From an uncultured Bacilli bacterium (lineage in GTDB: Bacteria > Bacillota_I > Bacilli_A > RF39 > UBA660), in the NCBI GenBank assembly GCA_944372455.1, contig CALVZF010000008.1, positions 1 through 43,618 of the forward strand: a stretch of 43,618 bases of DNA, written 5' to 3'. The position numbers and the translations under genes were made by a program. The notes below the pieces were generated by a model, which was not told the DNA's origin, ran no database searches, and was given only the letters and a program-made list of their open reading frames with translations. Positions 35,530 to 43,606 of the stretch are shown here, one piece after another; the first letter of the stretch is position 1; every line of letters begins with the position of its first letter.

Positions 35530-35620
35530 GGAGAAGTACTCAAGAGGCTGAAGAGGCGCCCCTGCTAAGGGTGTAGACTGGGAAACTGGTGCGAGGGTTC
35601 AAATCCCTCCTTCTCCGCCA
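35530..35620 (+). tRNA. tRNA-Ser (GCU anticodon)
   Basis: A 91-nt cloverleaf with encoded CCA. The acceptor stem GGAGAAG pairs with CTTCTCC; the anticodon stem CGCCC/GGGTG carries loop CTGCTAA, giving anticodon GCT (35564-35566) for AGC/AGU codons. A long variable arm (class II) and the T arm with GGTTCAAATCC are present. It is a single gene with its own promoter and terminator. Confidence 0.97.
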
Positions 35621-35630
35621 TAATGAATTA

Positions 35631-35663
35631 AAAATAGTCTTTACATAATGTAAAGGCTATTTT
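35631..35663. terminator. Bidirectional terminator after tRNA-Ser and the 57-aa ORF
   Basis: AATAGTCTTTACAT pairs with ATGTAAAGGCTATT (one G-U) and T-rich tracts lie on both sides. It serves tRNA-Ser (plus) and the convergent small ORF (minus). Confidence 0.8.
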
Positions 35664-35666
35664 ATT

Positions 35667-35840
35667 TTAGAAATACATAACTGCATAATTATAATTAATA
35701 TTAAATTTAGTAAGATTATTTTTAATATAGAATGCTTTTTTATAATCATCATCTACACATAAAATTATATCTTTACATCTAGTTTTAAATTTTTTTTGAA
35801 AACATTTTAATTGATAGTCCTCTAATTTTCTACACTTCAT
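35667..35840 (-). CDS. Small hypothetical protein, 57 aa
   Basis: I recognise no family. The peptide starts MKCRKLEDYQLKCFQKKFKT, has four cysteines (residues 3, 13, 22, 28), an acidic DDD patch (30-32) and an aromatic, Asn-rich C terminus (NINYNYAVMYF). Support for a real gene: GAGGGG 8 nt before the ATG, a -10-like TATAAA upstream, and a shared terminator just after the stop. Its Shine-Dalgarno is part of a CCCC-GAGA-GGGG hairpin, and two Spo0A-box-like repeats lie upstream, so its expression may be regulated. Confidence 0.6.
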   Translation of the reverse strand: MKCRKLEDYQLKCFQKKFKTRCKDIILCVDDDYKKAFYIKNNLTKFNINYNYAVMYF

Positions 35841-35848
35841 AATATTTT

Positions 35849-35860
35849 CCCCTCTCGGGG
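35849..35860 (-). promoter_or_regulatory. Hairpin sequestering the ribosome binding site of the 57-aa ORF
   Basis: Minus strand CCCC-GAGA-GGGG: four G-C pairs closed by a GNRA tetraloop. The GGGG arm is the Shine-Dalgarno core, so the fold would hide it. G-C-only stems are rare in this AT-rich sequence. Confidence 0.5.
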
Positions 35861-35880
35861 TATGTATTTTATACTATTCA

Positions 35881-35900
35881 TTTGTCAAATTTTGTCGTTT
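35881..35900 (+). promoter_or_regulatory. Tandem Spo0A-box-like repeats
   Basis: TTTGTCAAAT followed directly by TTTGTCGTTT: two 10-bp direct repeats resembling the 0A box (TTTGTCRAA). The first matches fully, the second in seven of nine. They lie 40-60 bases upstream of the 57-aa ORF. Confidence 0.35.
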
Positions 35901-35912
35901 TATGTAAATTTA

Positions 35913-35966
35913 TTAAAAAAATGAACTCCCTATTGAGTAAAAACTCAGTCAACTAGGAAGTTCATT
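35913..35966 (-). terminator. Terminator of glyS
   Basis: A 13-bp outer stem (AATGAACTTCCTA / TAGGGAGTTCATT) with an inner CTGAGT/ACTCA pairing, followed on the minus strand by seven T. Confidence 0.88.
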
Positions 35967-35998
35967 ATTATTATATGAATATTTTAAAAGAATATACA

Positions 35999-37375
35999 CT
36001 AAAAATTTAATTTTTCTTCAATATAATTTTTAAGTTCTGAAACTTTTACTATTTCTTGTTTCATTGTATCTCTATTTCTTATAGTAACTGTATCATTATT
36101 TAATGTTTCATCATCTATTGTAATACAAAATGGAGTTCCAATAACATCTTGTCTCCTATATCTTTTACCTATTGAACCTGTTTCATCATATCCTATCATG
36201 AAATATTTAGATAAATTAGTATATATTTCATTAGCTCTGGTAGAATGATATTTTTTAGCTAATGGTAAAATTGTAGCTTTATAAGGTGCAAGTGCGGGAT
36301 GTAAATGTAATACTTCTCTAGTTTCATTTTCTAATTGTTCTTCTTCATAAGCATTACATAAAAATGATAATACACATCTATCCACTCCTAAACTAGGTTC
36401 TATTACATAAGGAATATATTTTTCATTAGTTTCAGGGTCAAGATATTCCATGCTTTGTTTAGAATATTCTTGGTGTTTAGATAAGTCATAATTTGTTCTA
36501 CTAGCTATTCCCCATAGTTCGCCCCATCCAAATGGGAATTTAAATTCAAAATCTGTAGTTGCATTACTATAGAAACTAAGTTCTTCTTTAGAATGATCTC
36601 TAAGTCTTAACTTTTCTTCTTTAATTCCTAAATCTAGTAACCATTTTTTACAATAATTTTTATAGTAATTAAACCATTCTAATTCTGTTCCAGGTTTACA
36701 GAAAAATTCAAGTTCCATTTGTTCAAATTCTCTAACTCTAAAGATAAAATTTCCTGGAGTAATTTCATTTCTAAAACTTTTACCTATTTGGGCAATTCCA
36801 AATGGAATTTTTAATCTCATACTTCTTTGAACGTTTAAGAAATTAGTAAAAATTCCTTGAGCAGTTTCAGGTCTTAAATAAATTGTATTTTTAGCATCTT
36901 CTGTTACTCCTTGAAAAGTTTTAAACATTAAATTGAATTGTCTGATATCAGTATAATCTAATTTACCACAATTAGGACATTTAATTTTGTGTTCTTTAAT
37001 ATAATCCATTAACTTTTCGTTGGACCATCCTCCTGCTTCTATATGTCCGTTAGAATAATCTTCAATTAGTTTATCTGCTCTATGTCTAGTTTTACAACTT
37101 TTACAATCAATCAATGGATCGCTAAAAGTAGAAATATGTCCACTTGCTTCCCAAACCTTAGTATTCATCAAAATTGCACTATCTAATCCTACATTATATG
37201 GATTTTCCTGAATAAATCTTTTAAACCAGGCATTTTTAATATTGTTTTTAAATAACACACCTAGTGGGCCATAATCAAAAGTATTTGATAATCCACCATA
37301 AATTTCACTACCTTGGTAAATAAAACCATATTGTTTACACAAATTAACTATTTTTTCCATTGAAACTTCTTTCAT
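35999..37375 (-). CDS. glyS: Glycyl-tRNA synthetase (single-chain, dimeric type), 458 aa
   Basis: A class II aminoacyl-tRNA synthetase that charges tRNA-Gly. It has the family start [34 protein letters not shown], a zinc-type insertion with Cys pairs ([13 protein letters not shown] and IKCPNCGK), motif 2 ([25 protein letters not shown]), motif 3 ([15 protein letters not shown]) and a C-terminal anticodon-binding domain ([36 protein letters not shown] in part). The first ATG overlaps the previous stop by one base; an ATG five codons on (MEKIV) is an alternative. It is transcribed with the 284-aa gene behind a T-box leader, so both should respond to uncharged tRNA. Confidence 0.95.
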   Translation of the reverse strand: MKEVSMEKIVNLCKQYGFIYQGSEIYGGLSNTFDYGPLGVLFKNNIKNAWFKRFIQENPYNVGLDSAILMNTKVWEASGHISTFSDPLIDCKSCKTRHRADKLIEDYSNGHIEAGGWSNEKLMDYIKEHKIKCPNCGKLDYTDIRQFNLMFKTFQGVTEDAKNTIYLRPETAQGIFTNFLNVQRSMRLKIPFGIAQIGKSFRNEITPGNFIFRVREFEQMELEFFCKPGTELEWFNYYKNYCKKWLLDLGIKEEKLRLRDHSKEELSFYSNATTDFEFKFPFGWGELWGIASRTNYDLSKHQEYSKQSMEYLDPETNEKYIPYVIEPSLGVDRCVLSFLCNAYEEEQLENETREVLHLHPALAPYKATILPLAKKYHSTRANEIYTNLSKYFMIGYDETGSIGKRYRRQDVIGTPFCITIDDETLNNDTVTIRNRDTMKQEIVKVSELKNYIEEKLNF

Positions 37376-38229
37376 TAATAACTTCTTCCCTTCTTTTCTA
37401 GTTTTTTAGTTATAAGATCATTTCTTACATTTTCTAAAAAATAATCTATATTATCTATAAATTTTTTATTTTCAAAAATTATACTTTTGTTATTTGAAAA
37501 ATTTATTATACCGTGCTCATTTGTAAAATCTACTGAATCTAAATTATTAAAATTATCATTATAAAAATCTCTTATAATTTTGAAAAAAGAAATATCTTCA
37601 CCGACTATTTTATAAAATTGATTAGGAGCATTTTCAGGAATTGATAAAATTAAGTCTTTTTCTTTTCTCTTTGGTAAATTTTTTAATTCCCATTCTAACA
37701 TATATAAAGATTTTTTAATAATGATTTTTCTAATATCAGTACTGTTTATATTATATAATTTTTTTAAATCATTATCAATTTTAATTCTAAGAATATTAAA
37801 AAAATAATCTAGGCTTGTATCATAAATTTCATTATATAAAAATAACTTAATACTTTGACTTTTTGAACGAATATTTAATATATAAGGAGTCATTTGACAT
37901 CCGTTAATATATTCGTAGCTTGGCATTTGAATAGTAACAAAACTAATATCCTTTAAACTTGATAAATACATACAGAGTATAGCTGTGAAAACAGTTTGTT
38001 GAGATTTATCTTGGGTTTCTTCTAGTATTAATTGTTCAATTTTATAATATTGATTTTCTAGTTTTTCTATATGTTTAACATGTTCATTATAATATGAGAT
38101 ATCTAAATATTGATTAAATTTCATATCATTAAAATTAGTATAACCATAATCAATATCATAACCTAGTTCCATATTTACTACCTTAGAAAAGTATCTTTTG
38201 GTTGGACTATATAATTTTCTATCTTTCAT
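37375..38229 (-). CDS. Hypothetical protein co-transcribed with glyS, 284 aa
   Basis: I do not recognise this protein. It looks soluble and alpha/beta: a first part rich in Tyr and Asp ([20 protein letters not shown]), a helical part ([21 protein letters not shown]), a hydrophobic central beta region ([29 protein letters not shown]), and a Lys-rich end ([14 protein letters not shown]). AAAGGAG lies 9 nt before the ATG. It is the first gene after the T-box leader and overlaps glyS by one base, so it is co-regulated with glycine-tRNA charging. The position suggests a role related to tRNA or glycine, but nothing in the sequence confirms it. Confidence 0.82.
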   Translation of the reverse strand: MKDRKLYSPTKRYFSKVVNMELGYDIDYGYTNFNDMKFNQYLDISYYNEHVKHIEKLENQYYKIEQLILEETQDKSQQTVFTAILCMYLSSLKDISFVTIQMPSYEYINGCQMTPYILNIRSKSQSIKLFLYNEIYDTSLDYFFNILRIKIDNDLKKLYNINSTDIRKIIIKKSLYMLEWELKNLPKRKEKDLILSIPENAPNQFYKIVGEDISFFKIIRDFYNDNFNNLDSVDFTNEHGIINFSNNKSIIFENKKFIDNIDYFLENVRNDLITKKLEKKGRSY

Positions 38230-38250
38230 TTGTTTTTTCTCCTTTAATTA

Positions 38251-38382
38251 AAAAAAGTTTAAAATAAGTATAGAGACGAAAATAATTCCGCGGTTCCACT
38301 CTACTTATTCTAAACGAATCTCTTATCTGAAAGTGCTAAAGGGTTCCAATCCTTATCATCGCATCAATAAATATAAAATATG
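38251..38382 (-). ncRNA. T-box riboswitch leader (compact) upstream of the 284-aa gene and glyS
   Basis: The minus strand has AGAGTGGAACCGCGGAA (38286-38302), matching the T-box core (AGGGTGGnACCGCG). It can pair in an antiterminator, or its upstream arm CTCTACTTATT region (38299-38309) can pair with AAAATAAGTATAGAG (38261-38275) as a terminator followed by seven T (38251-38257). Only about 80 nt separate the likely transcript start from the T-box, which leaves room for a short stem I. GGA triplets occur there, but I could not fix the specifier loop. Confidence 0.85.
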
Positions 38383-38388
38383 TATCTT

Positions 38389-38417
38389 ATTATATTAATA
38401 AACGTTTTTCTAGTCAA
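38389..38417 (-). promoter_or_regulatory. SigA promoter of the T-box/glyS operon
   Basis: TTGACT, 17-nt spacer, TATAAT on the minus strand, between the recO stop and the T-box leader. Confidence 0.85.
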
Positions 38418-38431
38418 TACTTTTACATATT

Positions 38432-39178
38432 TTATTTTACTTTTTGTAATTTTTCTAAATCTTTAATAAAACTTTTACTTTTTAAATATAGTCCTGTATA
38501 TCTATCATAATATTCACTAATAAACATATCTATTTCTCTTTTTGATTCTTTACTAATATCTAATTTACTAATTTTAGAAATATCTACATAATAAAACATT
38601 CTAATTAACTTAATAGTTTTATCGCTTACAATATATTCATTTTGTCTACAATTGGAACAAAGATATCCACCTCTATCACCCGAAATAGTGATTATATTGG
38701 TTTTATTACCACAAGTAGCACAACTATCTATTATAGGTTTAACTCCTAAATATTCTAACATTTTAAGTTCTAAGATATTAGTAATTACTTGAGGATCGTA
38801 TCCTTCTTCTATTTTTAAAATACTTGCTATTAAAATATCATAAATATTTTCGTTATATTCATGTTTCATTACTTGTTTTACTAATTCTAATATATAACAA
38901 GCAAAACTAATTTTTGTAATATCAGTTTTAATATTTTTAAGATTATCAATTATATCTATACCTGTTAAATTTGATAATCCTTTGTCATTATAATATATTT
39001 GGAATTTAGCATAAGTTAGTTTACTTGCTCCTGCTCTAAGCTTACTTTTTAACTTAGCTGCTCCCTTAGCCATAACTCCTATTACTCCATATTCTCTTGT
39101 TATAATATTTAAAATTTTACTTGATTCAGAATATGGAAGTTCAGTTATAACAATTCCAGTAACATCTTTAATTTCCAT
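38432..39178 (-). CDS. recO: DNA repair protein RecO, 248 aa
   Basis: A recombination mediator that loads RecA with RecF/RecR. The N-terminal OB fold has VTGIVITELPYSESSKILNIITREYG and IGVMAKGAAKLKSKL; the helical core follows, and the zinc motif is CATCGNK ... GGYLCSNC. The length is standard. The start at MEIKDVTG matches RecO proteins; the ribosome binding site is weak (AGGAAAAG is far upstream), so translation may depend on the upstream yqzL, which ends 20 bases before. Confidence 0.94.
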   Translation of the reverse strand: MEIKDVTGIVITELPYSESSKILNIITREYGVIGVMAKGAAKLKSKLRAGASKLTYAKFQIYYNDKGLSNLTGIDIIDNLKNIKTDITKISFACYILELVKQVMKHEYNENIYDILIASILKIEEGYDPQVITNILELKMLEYLGVKPIIDSCATCGNKTNIITISGDRGGYLCSNCRQNEYIVSDKTIKLIRMFYYVDISKISKLDISKESKREIDMFISEYYDRYTGLYLKSKSFIKDLEKLQKVK

Positions 39179-39198
39179 ATAATAAATCACATCTTTTC

Positions 39199-39285
39199 CT
39201 AATTATTTTCAAACTTTTTATAAGCTATATAATATTCTATTTTTCCCGTTTTACAAAATAATTCCCATGCTAGTTCTTTTTGCAT
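39199..39285 (-). CDS. yqzL: YqzL-like micropeptide, 28 aa
   Basis: A 28-residue ORF between era and recO, the same place as yqzL (47 residues) in B. subtilis. It reads MQKELAWELFCKTGKIEYYI then AYKKFENN. The W-x-x-F-x-x-TG-x-I-x-x-Y pattern matches the YqzL start, so it is a shortened member. GAGGTG lies 6 nt before the ATG. Its function is unknown; conserved position and strong start signals support translation. Confidence 0.8.
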   Translation of the reverse strand: MQKELAWELFCKTGKIEYYIAYKKFENN

Positions 39286-39326
39286 GTAACTCACCTCATT
39301 AATATATTGGGTGAAAAAATTATTTT

Positions 39327-40211
39327 TTATTCATATTCTTTAAAACCAAATTCTTGTAAATATTTTTCTTTATCTCTCCAATTTTTAATGCTTTTTACAT
39401 ATAGTTCTAAATATACTTTTTTACCTAAATATTTTTCAATATCAAATCTAGATCTACTACCAATTTCTTTTAACATAGCACCATTTTTTCCAATTATTAT
39501 TTTTTTTAAATTATCTCTATCTACTATTATGCAAACCTTTATATCTACAATATTTTTTTTATAGTCCATTGCTTCTACTACACAATTTACAGAATGAGGA
39601 ACTTCTTCATTTGTAAGTTCTAATACTTTTTCTCTTACGTATTCTGCAATTATAAAAGAAGGTTTTACATTAGTAATAATTTCATTATCATAATATTTAA
39701 TTTCATCAGTTAAATATTTTTTTAAAACTTCTATAAGAGTGTCTACATTTTTATTTTTTAAACTAGATAGTGGCACAATTTCACTAAAATCATATAAATC
39801 TTTATATTCTTCTATCTTTCTTAAAATTTCTTCATTACTAATTTTATCTATTTTATTAATCACTAAAATTACTTTTTTATTAGTTTGCTTTAATCTTTCA
39901 ATAACAAACTTATCTCCAGTACCTAAACTTTTGGTAGCGTCTACCATTAAAATTATGACATCTACATCATCCATCATAACGTAAGATTGTTTATTTAAAT
40001 ATTTACCTAATTTGTATTTTGGTTTATGTATACCTGGAGTATCAATAAACACTATTTGTGTATCACTATCATTATATATTCCTTGAATAATATTTCTAGT
40101 AGTTTGAGCTTTATTAGAGGTAATCGCAATTTTTTTACCAATAATACTATTTAAAAGTGTGGATTTACCTACATTTGGCCTTCCTATTATGCTAACAAAT
40201 CCACTTTTCAT
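39327..40211 (-). CDS. era: GTPase Era, 294 aa
   Basis: An essential GTPase that binds 16S rRNA 3' end in 30S assembly. G1 is GRPNVGKST (10-18), G2 lies in KAQTTRN, G3 is DTPG (57-60), G4 is NKID (119-122) and the C-terminal KH domain has IIGKNGAMLKEIGSRSR. All motifs are intact. It overlaps the cdd stop by four bases, with GAGGATC upstream serving as ribosome binding site. Confidence 0.97.
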   Translation of the reverse strand: MKSGFVSIIGRPNVGKSTLLNSIIGKKIAITSNKAQTTRNIIQGIYNDSDTQIVFIDTPGIHKPKYKLGKYLNKQSYVMMDDVDVIILMVDATKSLGTGDKFVIERLKQTNKKVILVINKIDKISNEEILRKIEEYKDLYDFSEIVPLSSLKNKNVDTLIEVLKKYLTDEIKYYDNEIITNVKPSFIIAEYVREKVLELTNEEVPHSVNCVVEAMDYKKNIVDIKVCIIVDRDNLKKIIIGKNGAMLKEIGSRSRFDIEKYLGKKVYLELYVKSIKNWRDKEKYLQEFGFKEYE

Positions 40212-40594
40212 AATAGATCCTCATTATTAAATGAATATGTACATAAATCACTTACTTTTAATATTTTATAATCCCCATTTTTATTATAACAAACTACTTC
40301 CATATCATCTTTAAAAAATTCCACAAAAACTTGTCTACATTGATGACACGGAAAAGAAATTTTATCACTATTTACAATTAAGTATAATCTTTCAAAACTG
40401 TGTTTTTTATATCCATTACTTATCGCATTAACAATTGCACTTCTTTCACTGCAAATAGAAGCGCTATAACTAGCATTTTCTACATTTACTCCATTAAATT
40501 CTTTTCCATCTTTAGTAACTAATATAGAAGCTACTTTAAATCCTGAGTAAGGAGCATAAGAATTGTTTAATAATTGTTTTAATTTTTCAAACAT
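40208..40594 (-). CDS. cdd: Cytidine deaminase, 128 aa
   Basis: Zinc-dependent deamination of cytidine to uridine in pyrimidine salvage. The zinc ligands and catalytic Glu are in VENASYSASICSERSAI (Cys, Glu) and FPCHQCRQV (two Cys). The YAPYSGFKVA start is typical of the tetrameric form. The ATG 5 nt after AAGGTG is preferred over the TTG before it. Conserved place between dgkA and era. Confidence 0.95.
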   Translation of the reverse strand: MFEKLKQLLNNSYAPYSGFKVASILVTKDGKEFNGVNVENASYSASICSERSAIVNAISNGYKKHSFERLYLIVNSDKISFPCHQCRQVFVEFFKDDMEVVCYNKNGDYKILKVSDLCTYSFNNEDLL

Positions 40595-40609
40595 CAAAGC
40601 ACCTTCTAT

Positions 40610-41011
40610 CTATAAAAAGATTCCTATAATTTTGGGAACAAAAATGATTAAGCCTCCAATTAAAGCTACCGCACAAAGACATAATACCGCACCAGCGGCT
40701 GCATCCTTAGCGATTTTTGCCAGTGGATGTTTTTCTGGTGAAACTAAATCTACTAAAGCTTCAATAGAAGTATTAATAAGTTCTGAACAAAATACTAGTC
40801 CAATTATTATCAAAATAAAAAGCCATTCAACTATTGATATTCTAAAAATTAAACCAAAAATAATAGCGATTACTGCAGTACAAATATGAACAATTAAGTT
40901 TTGTTCATTTTTTAAAGTATATATAAATCCTTCAGCTGCGTATTTAAAACTTTTTATTAATCTTTTAAAACTTCTTTGTTTTTTTCTATTTTTTAGTAAG
41001 TCCAAATTCAT
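40610..41011 (-). CDS. dgkA: Undecaprenol/diacylglycerol kinase family (DgkA), 133 aa
   Basis: A small membrane kinase; Gram-positive members mostly phosphorylate undecaprenol for wall precursor recycling. It has three membrane helices and the family motif CSELINTSIEALVDLVSPEKHPLAKIAKDAAAGAV with the catalytic Glu and metal-binding residues. The length matches. AGGAGG lies 9 nt before the ATG. It overlaps the ybeY end by 26 bases. Confidence 0.93.
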   Translation of the reverse strand: MNLDLLKNRKKQRSFKRLIKSFKYAAEGFIYTLKNEQNLIVHICTAVIAIIFGLIFRISIVEWLFILIIIGLVFCSELINTSIEALVDLVSPEKHPLAKIAKDAAAGAVLCLCAVALIGGLIIFVPKIIGIFL

Positions 41012-41432
41012 TTAAAATTTCCTCCTGACGTGTAAACATTACTTTTTCCTCTTCTTCTTTTATATGATCATATCCTAGTAAATGTAATAATCCGTGTATA
41101 CTTAAAAATCCTAGTTCTCTTAATAATGAATGTCCATAATCTACTGCCTGACTTTTTGCTTTATCAATTGAAATATAAATATCTCCAAGCAATCTATATG
41201 GTAGAGTAATATCTTTATAATCTTCTAGTGCGAAACTAATAACATCAGTTTCACGATCTATATTTCTATACTCTTTATTTATTTGTTTGATTCTTTCATT
41301 ATTAACAATAATTATATTAAATTCCACATTATCTAGTTTTTCTTTTTTTAAAGCAAAATCTATAAGTTCGTTAATTTTTTTTAATTCAACTATTTTTTCA
41401 TCTGTTTCATTAATTATTTCAAATGTATTCAT
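40986..41432 (-). CDS. ybeY: Endoribonuclease YbeY, 148 aa
   Basis: A metal-dependent RNase in 16S rRNA maturation and ribosome quality control. The zinc motif is IHGLLHLLGYDH, with the conserved RETDVISFAL and LLGDIYISIDKA segments. The start is the ATG right after AAGGAGTGTTT. It is coupled with dgkA downstream and follows the VanZ-like gene by 9 bases. Confidence 0.96.
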   Translation of the reverse strand: MNTFEIINETDEKIVELKKINELIDFALKKEKLDNVEFNIIIVNNERIKQINKEYRNIDRETDVISFALEDYKDITLPYRLLGDIYISIDKAKSQAVDYGHSLLRELGFLSIHGLLHLLGYDHIKEEEEKVMFTRQEEILNEFGLTKK

Positions 41433-41441
41433 AAACACTCC

Positions 41442-42041
41442 TTAAACTACTATATGATATATTTTTAATAGATATAAACTAAAACCTATTACAATTAAAA
41501 TACTAATTAAATTTAAAAACCAAGTCTTCTTGGTAAAACTTGGTAAATGTTTACCAAATTTATACAGTAAAAAACCTATAATTCCCCCAATTACATTTAA
41601 TATTATATCATCTACATCAAAAGTTCTTCCAATATTTAATTGGGTAAATTCAATAGTAAGTGATGATAATAAAATTGTAATAAATGAAAAATAATTTTTT
41701 TTAGCTTTAATATAATAAGCACAGTAAAAACCTAAAGGAACAAATAATAAGATATTTCCAAGCACATTTTTAATGAAGAGTCTGCTACCAAAACTATATC
41801 TAAACATTTCTTTAAAGGGAGTAAAATTAGAAGTGCCATAATTAACATCTTGAAAAGTAACTAAATAAAAAAGTGAAAGTATATAAATAATAAAACTTAA
41901 ATTTACTAACTCTTCATACAGTTTAAATTTTTTCTTATTTGATATTAAATAAAAAATTCTTAATTGAGATAAAATAGTTAAAACTATTACCATCATAGGC
42001 CAAATATAAGAAAAAATATCTGTTATTGTATTCTTAATCAT
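41442..42041 (-). CDS. VanZ-like membrane protein, 199 aa
   Basis: It has five or so hydrophobic segments and the VanZ family signature: NFTPFKEMFRY, NVLGNILLFVPLGFY, and SLTIEFTQLNIGRTFDVDDIILNVIGGIIGFLLYK. VanZ-like proteins affect teicoplanin tolerance and surface-glycan traits in some Gram-positives; most chromosomal members have no known role. It overlaps yqfD by four bases (ATGA) and precedes ybeY, in the place where phoH and pgpH lie in B. subtilis. AAGGAAG precedes the ATG. Confidence 0.88.
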   Translation of the reverse strand: MIKNTITDIFSYIWPMMVIVLTILSQLRIFYLISNKKKFKLYEELVNLSFIIYILSLFYLVTFQDVNYGTSNFTPFKEMFRYSFGSRLFIKNVLGNILLFVPLGFYCAYYIKAKKNYFSFITILLSSLTIEFTQLNIGRTFDVDDIILNVIGGIIGFLLYKFGKHLPSFTKKTWFLNLISILIVIGFSLYLLKIYHIVV

Positions 42042-43240
42042 TCTTCTTCCTTCTTATCCTCTATTTCGCTTTCAATAATTTCAGACGCTTTACCAATATT
42101 TTCGTAAACACTAAAAAATATCTCTGCTACTATTTTACTATCTTTTTGATAAAAAGACAAATCTTTTTCTTTAATAATATATTCATCTTTATCAAGTTTG
42201 GATTCAATTTTTCTTCTTGCTTCTTTTTTTGCAGCAATTAGTCCTTCTTCTAAAATAAGTACATCATCTGTAACTTCTATTTCTTCTTTTTTAGTTTTGA
42301 CAAATTGAATAGGTAATAAACTACTCTTTAATAAAATTGTTTCTTTATCTTTTGAATGTTTATATTTATTAAAATCAAACAAACTAATTTTTTTATTAAA
42401 TAATTTTAATTCTAAAACATCTTTACTTTTTCCAGTACTAACTTCTTTTTTATAAATTAGAGGATATTCTAAATCTACTGTATACCATACTTCTGCATAA
42501 ACCTTACCTTCCGCACTTACTGTATTTAAAAGTTTTTCACCATAAGTATCCATTATTTCTCCAGAAATAACTACATCTCCTTTTTTCACATAATCATTAG
42601 TATTTCTAACTATAACTCCTTGTTTAGCTTCTACTTTTTTAATTATTCCAGATCTAGTGGCTACTATATTTTGTTTAGGATAAGTCTTAGCTTCACTATT
42701 TAATTTTCTTTCTTCTACCTTTACTAAAACTTTAGTTCCTACATTTTCTATACTCATCCATTCAATTTGATCTTTATTATTTTTTAAAATTTGATCAGTA
42801 ATTCTATTTAACTCTTTAAAACTTTTTTTAAAAGAATATTTTCTAATATTATATTTATCTAGTTCATTAATTATTAAATTTCGTAAATCTTGTTTAGAAT
42901 GAATTACTTGTACCTCAAAAGTAATATTTGAAAGAAATAAAATTATAAAGTATCCTACAATTAAAAAAATAAGTAAAAAACGATTTTTATATAAATAATT
43001 TTTAAATTTAATTATTCCATTATAACCAAGATCATCCATTTCATATATTGATTTAAGTTTTAATACTTTATCGTGATCTATCAAATTTATAGTAATAATT
43101 ATCGTATTTCTATCTATTCTACTAAGATTTAATATTTCAATTTGATTTTTGTATAATCTTTTTATAAATCTATCTATGTTTTTACCATGTATTTTTACTT
43201 TTACTGTATTCTTAAATCTATCTAAGATAATATTTTTCAT
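42038..43240 (-). CDS. yqfD: Sporulation protein YqfD, 400 aa
   Basis: A membrane protein of the YqfD family, expressed in the mother cell under SigE in B. subtilis. There is a cytoplasmic N-terminal ferredoxin-like region (VKVKIHGKNIDRFIKRLYKN), one membrane segment (about residues 88-108, FLLIFLIVGYFIILFLSNITF), then a long extracytoplasmic part with IEWMSIENVGTKVLVKVEER and VATRSGIIKKVEAKQGVIV, typical of the family, and an acidic C terminus. AGGTG lies 6 nt before the ATG. It starts 5 bases after the yqfC stop. Confidence 0.93.
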   Translation of the reverse strand: MKNIILDRFKNTVKVKIHGKNIDRFIKRLYKNQIEILNLSRIDRNTIIITINLIDHDKVLKLKSIYEMDDLGYNGIIKFKNYLYKNRFLLIFLIVGYFIILFLSNITFEVQVIHSKQDLRNLIINELDKYNIRKYSFKKSFKELNRITDQILKNNKDQIEWMSIENVGTKVLVKVEERKLNSEAKTYPKQNIVATRSGIIKKVEAKQGVIVRNTNDYVKKGDVVISGEIMDTYGEKLLNTVSAEGKVYAEVWYTVDLEYPLIYKKEVSTGKSKDVLELKLFNKKISLFDFNKYKHSKDKETILLKSSLLPIQFVKTKKEEIEVTDDVLILEEGLIAAKKEARRKIESKLDKDEYIIKEKDLSFYQKDSKIVAEIFFSVYENIGKASEIIESEIEDKKEEE

Positions 43241-43245
43241 TCTTT

Positions 43246-43485
43246 TCACCTAAATTCTACTGTTTCAAATTCTCCACTTATTAAAAGTTCATCTTTTGTT
43301 AGTTTCTTTATAGATATATTTTTACCATTCAAAGTAATAATTTTGTCTTTTAAAGAAAGAATAAATTTATTTGAATCAAAAGATTTAATTTCTGTATAAT
43401 AAGAAATATAAATTTTATTGTTAAAAACTATTATTCTTGGGTTATCATCATTTATATATTCTTTTAAATCTTTAAATATTTTCAT
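43246..43485 (-). CDS. yqfC: Sporulation protein YqfC, 79 aa
   Basis: A small YabP/YqfC family protein found in spore formers, next to yqfD. It shows the family pattern of short beta strands: PRIIVFNNKIYISYYTEIKSF, ILSLKDKIITLNGKNISIKKL and ELLISGEF. AGGTG lies 5 nt before the ATG. It is transcribed with yqfD. No clear mother-cell promoter is visible between it and the terminator at 43521-43547. Confidence 0.9.
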   Translation of the reverse strand: MKIFKDLKEYINDDNPRIIVFNNKIYISYYTEIKSFDSNKFILSLKDKIITLNGKNISIKKLTKDELLISGEFETVEFR

Positions 43486-43520
43486 GGTATCACCTATATA
43501 ATTTTATTTATAAGCCACAA

Positions 43521-43547
43521 AAAAAAGACTAAATGTTAGTCTTTTTT
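43521..43547. terminator. Strong terminator upstream of yqfC
   Basis: GACTAA / TTAGTC stem flanked by six A and six T, with a 3-nt loop; works in either direction. On the minus strand it follows a promoter at 43579-43606 by about 30 bases, so a very short transcript could end here. Confidence 0.8.
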
Positions 43548-43578
43548 AATTGTAATCTCAACCGCACCAGTTAATACA

Positions 43579-43606
43579 ATTTTAACAAATAAAAAATATT
43601 AGTCAA
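43579..43606 (-). promoter_or_regulatory. Promoter at the right edge
   Basis: TTGACT, 16-nt spacer, TAAAAT with TG extension (TGTTAAAAT) on the minus strand. Transcription from it would meet the terminator at 43521-43547 after about 50 bases. Confidence 0.5.
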
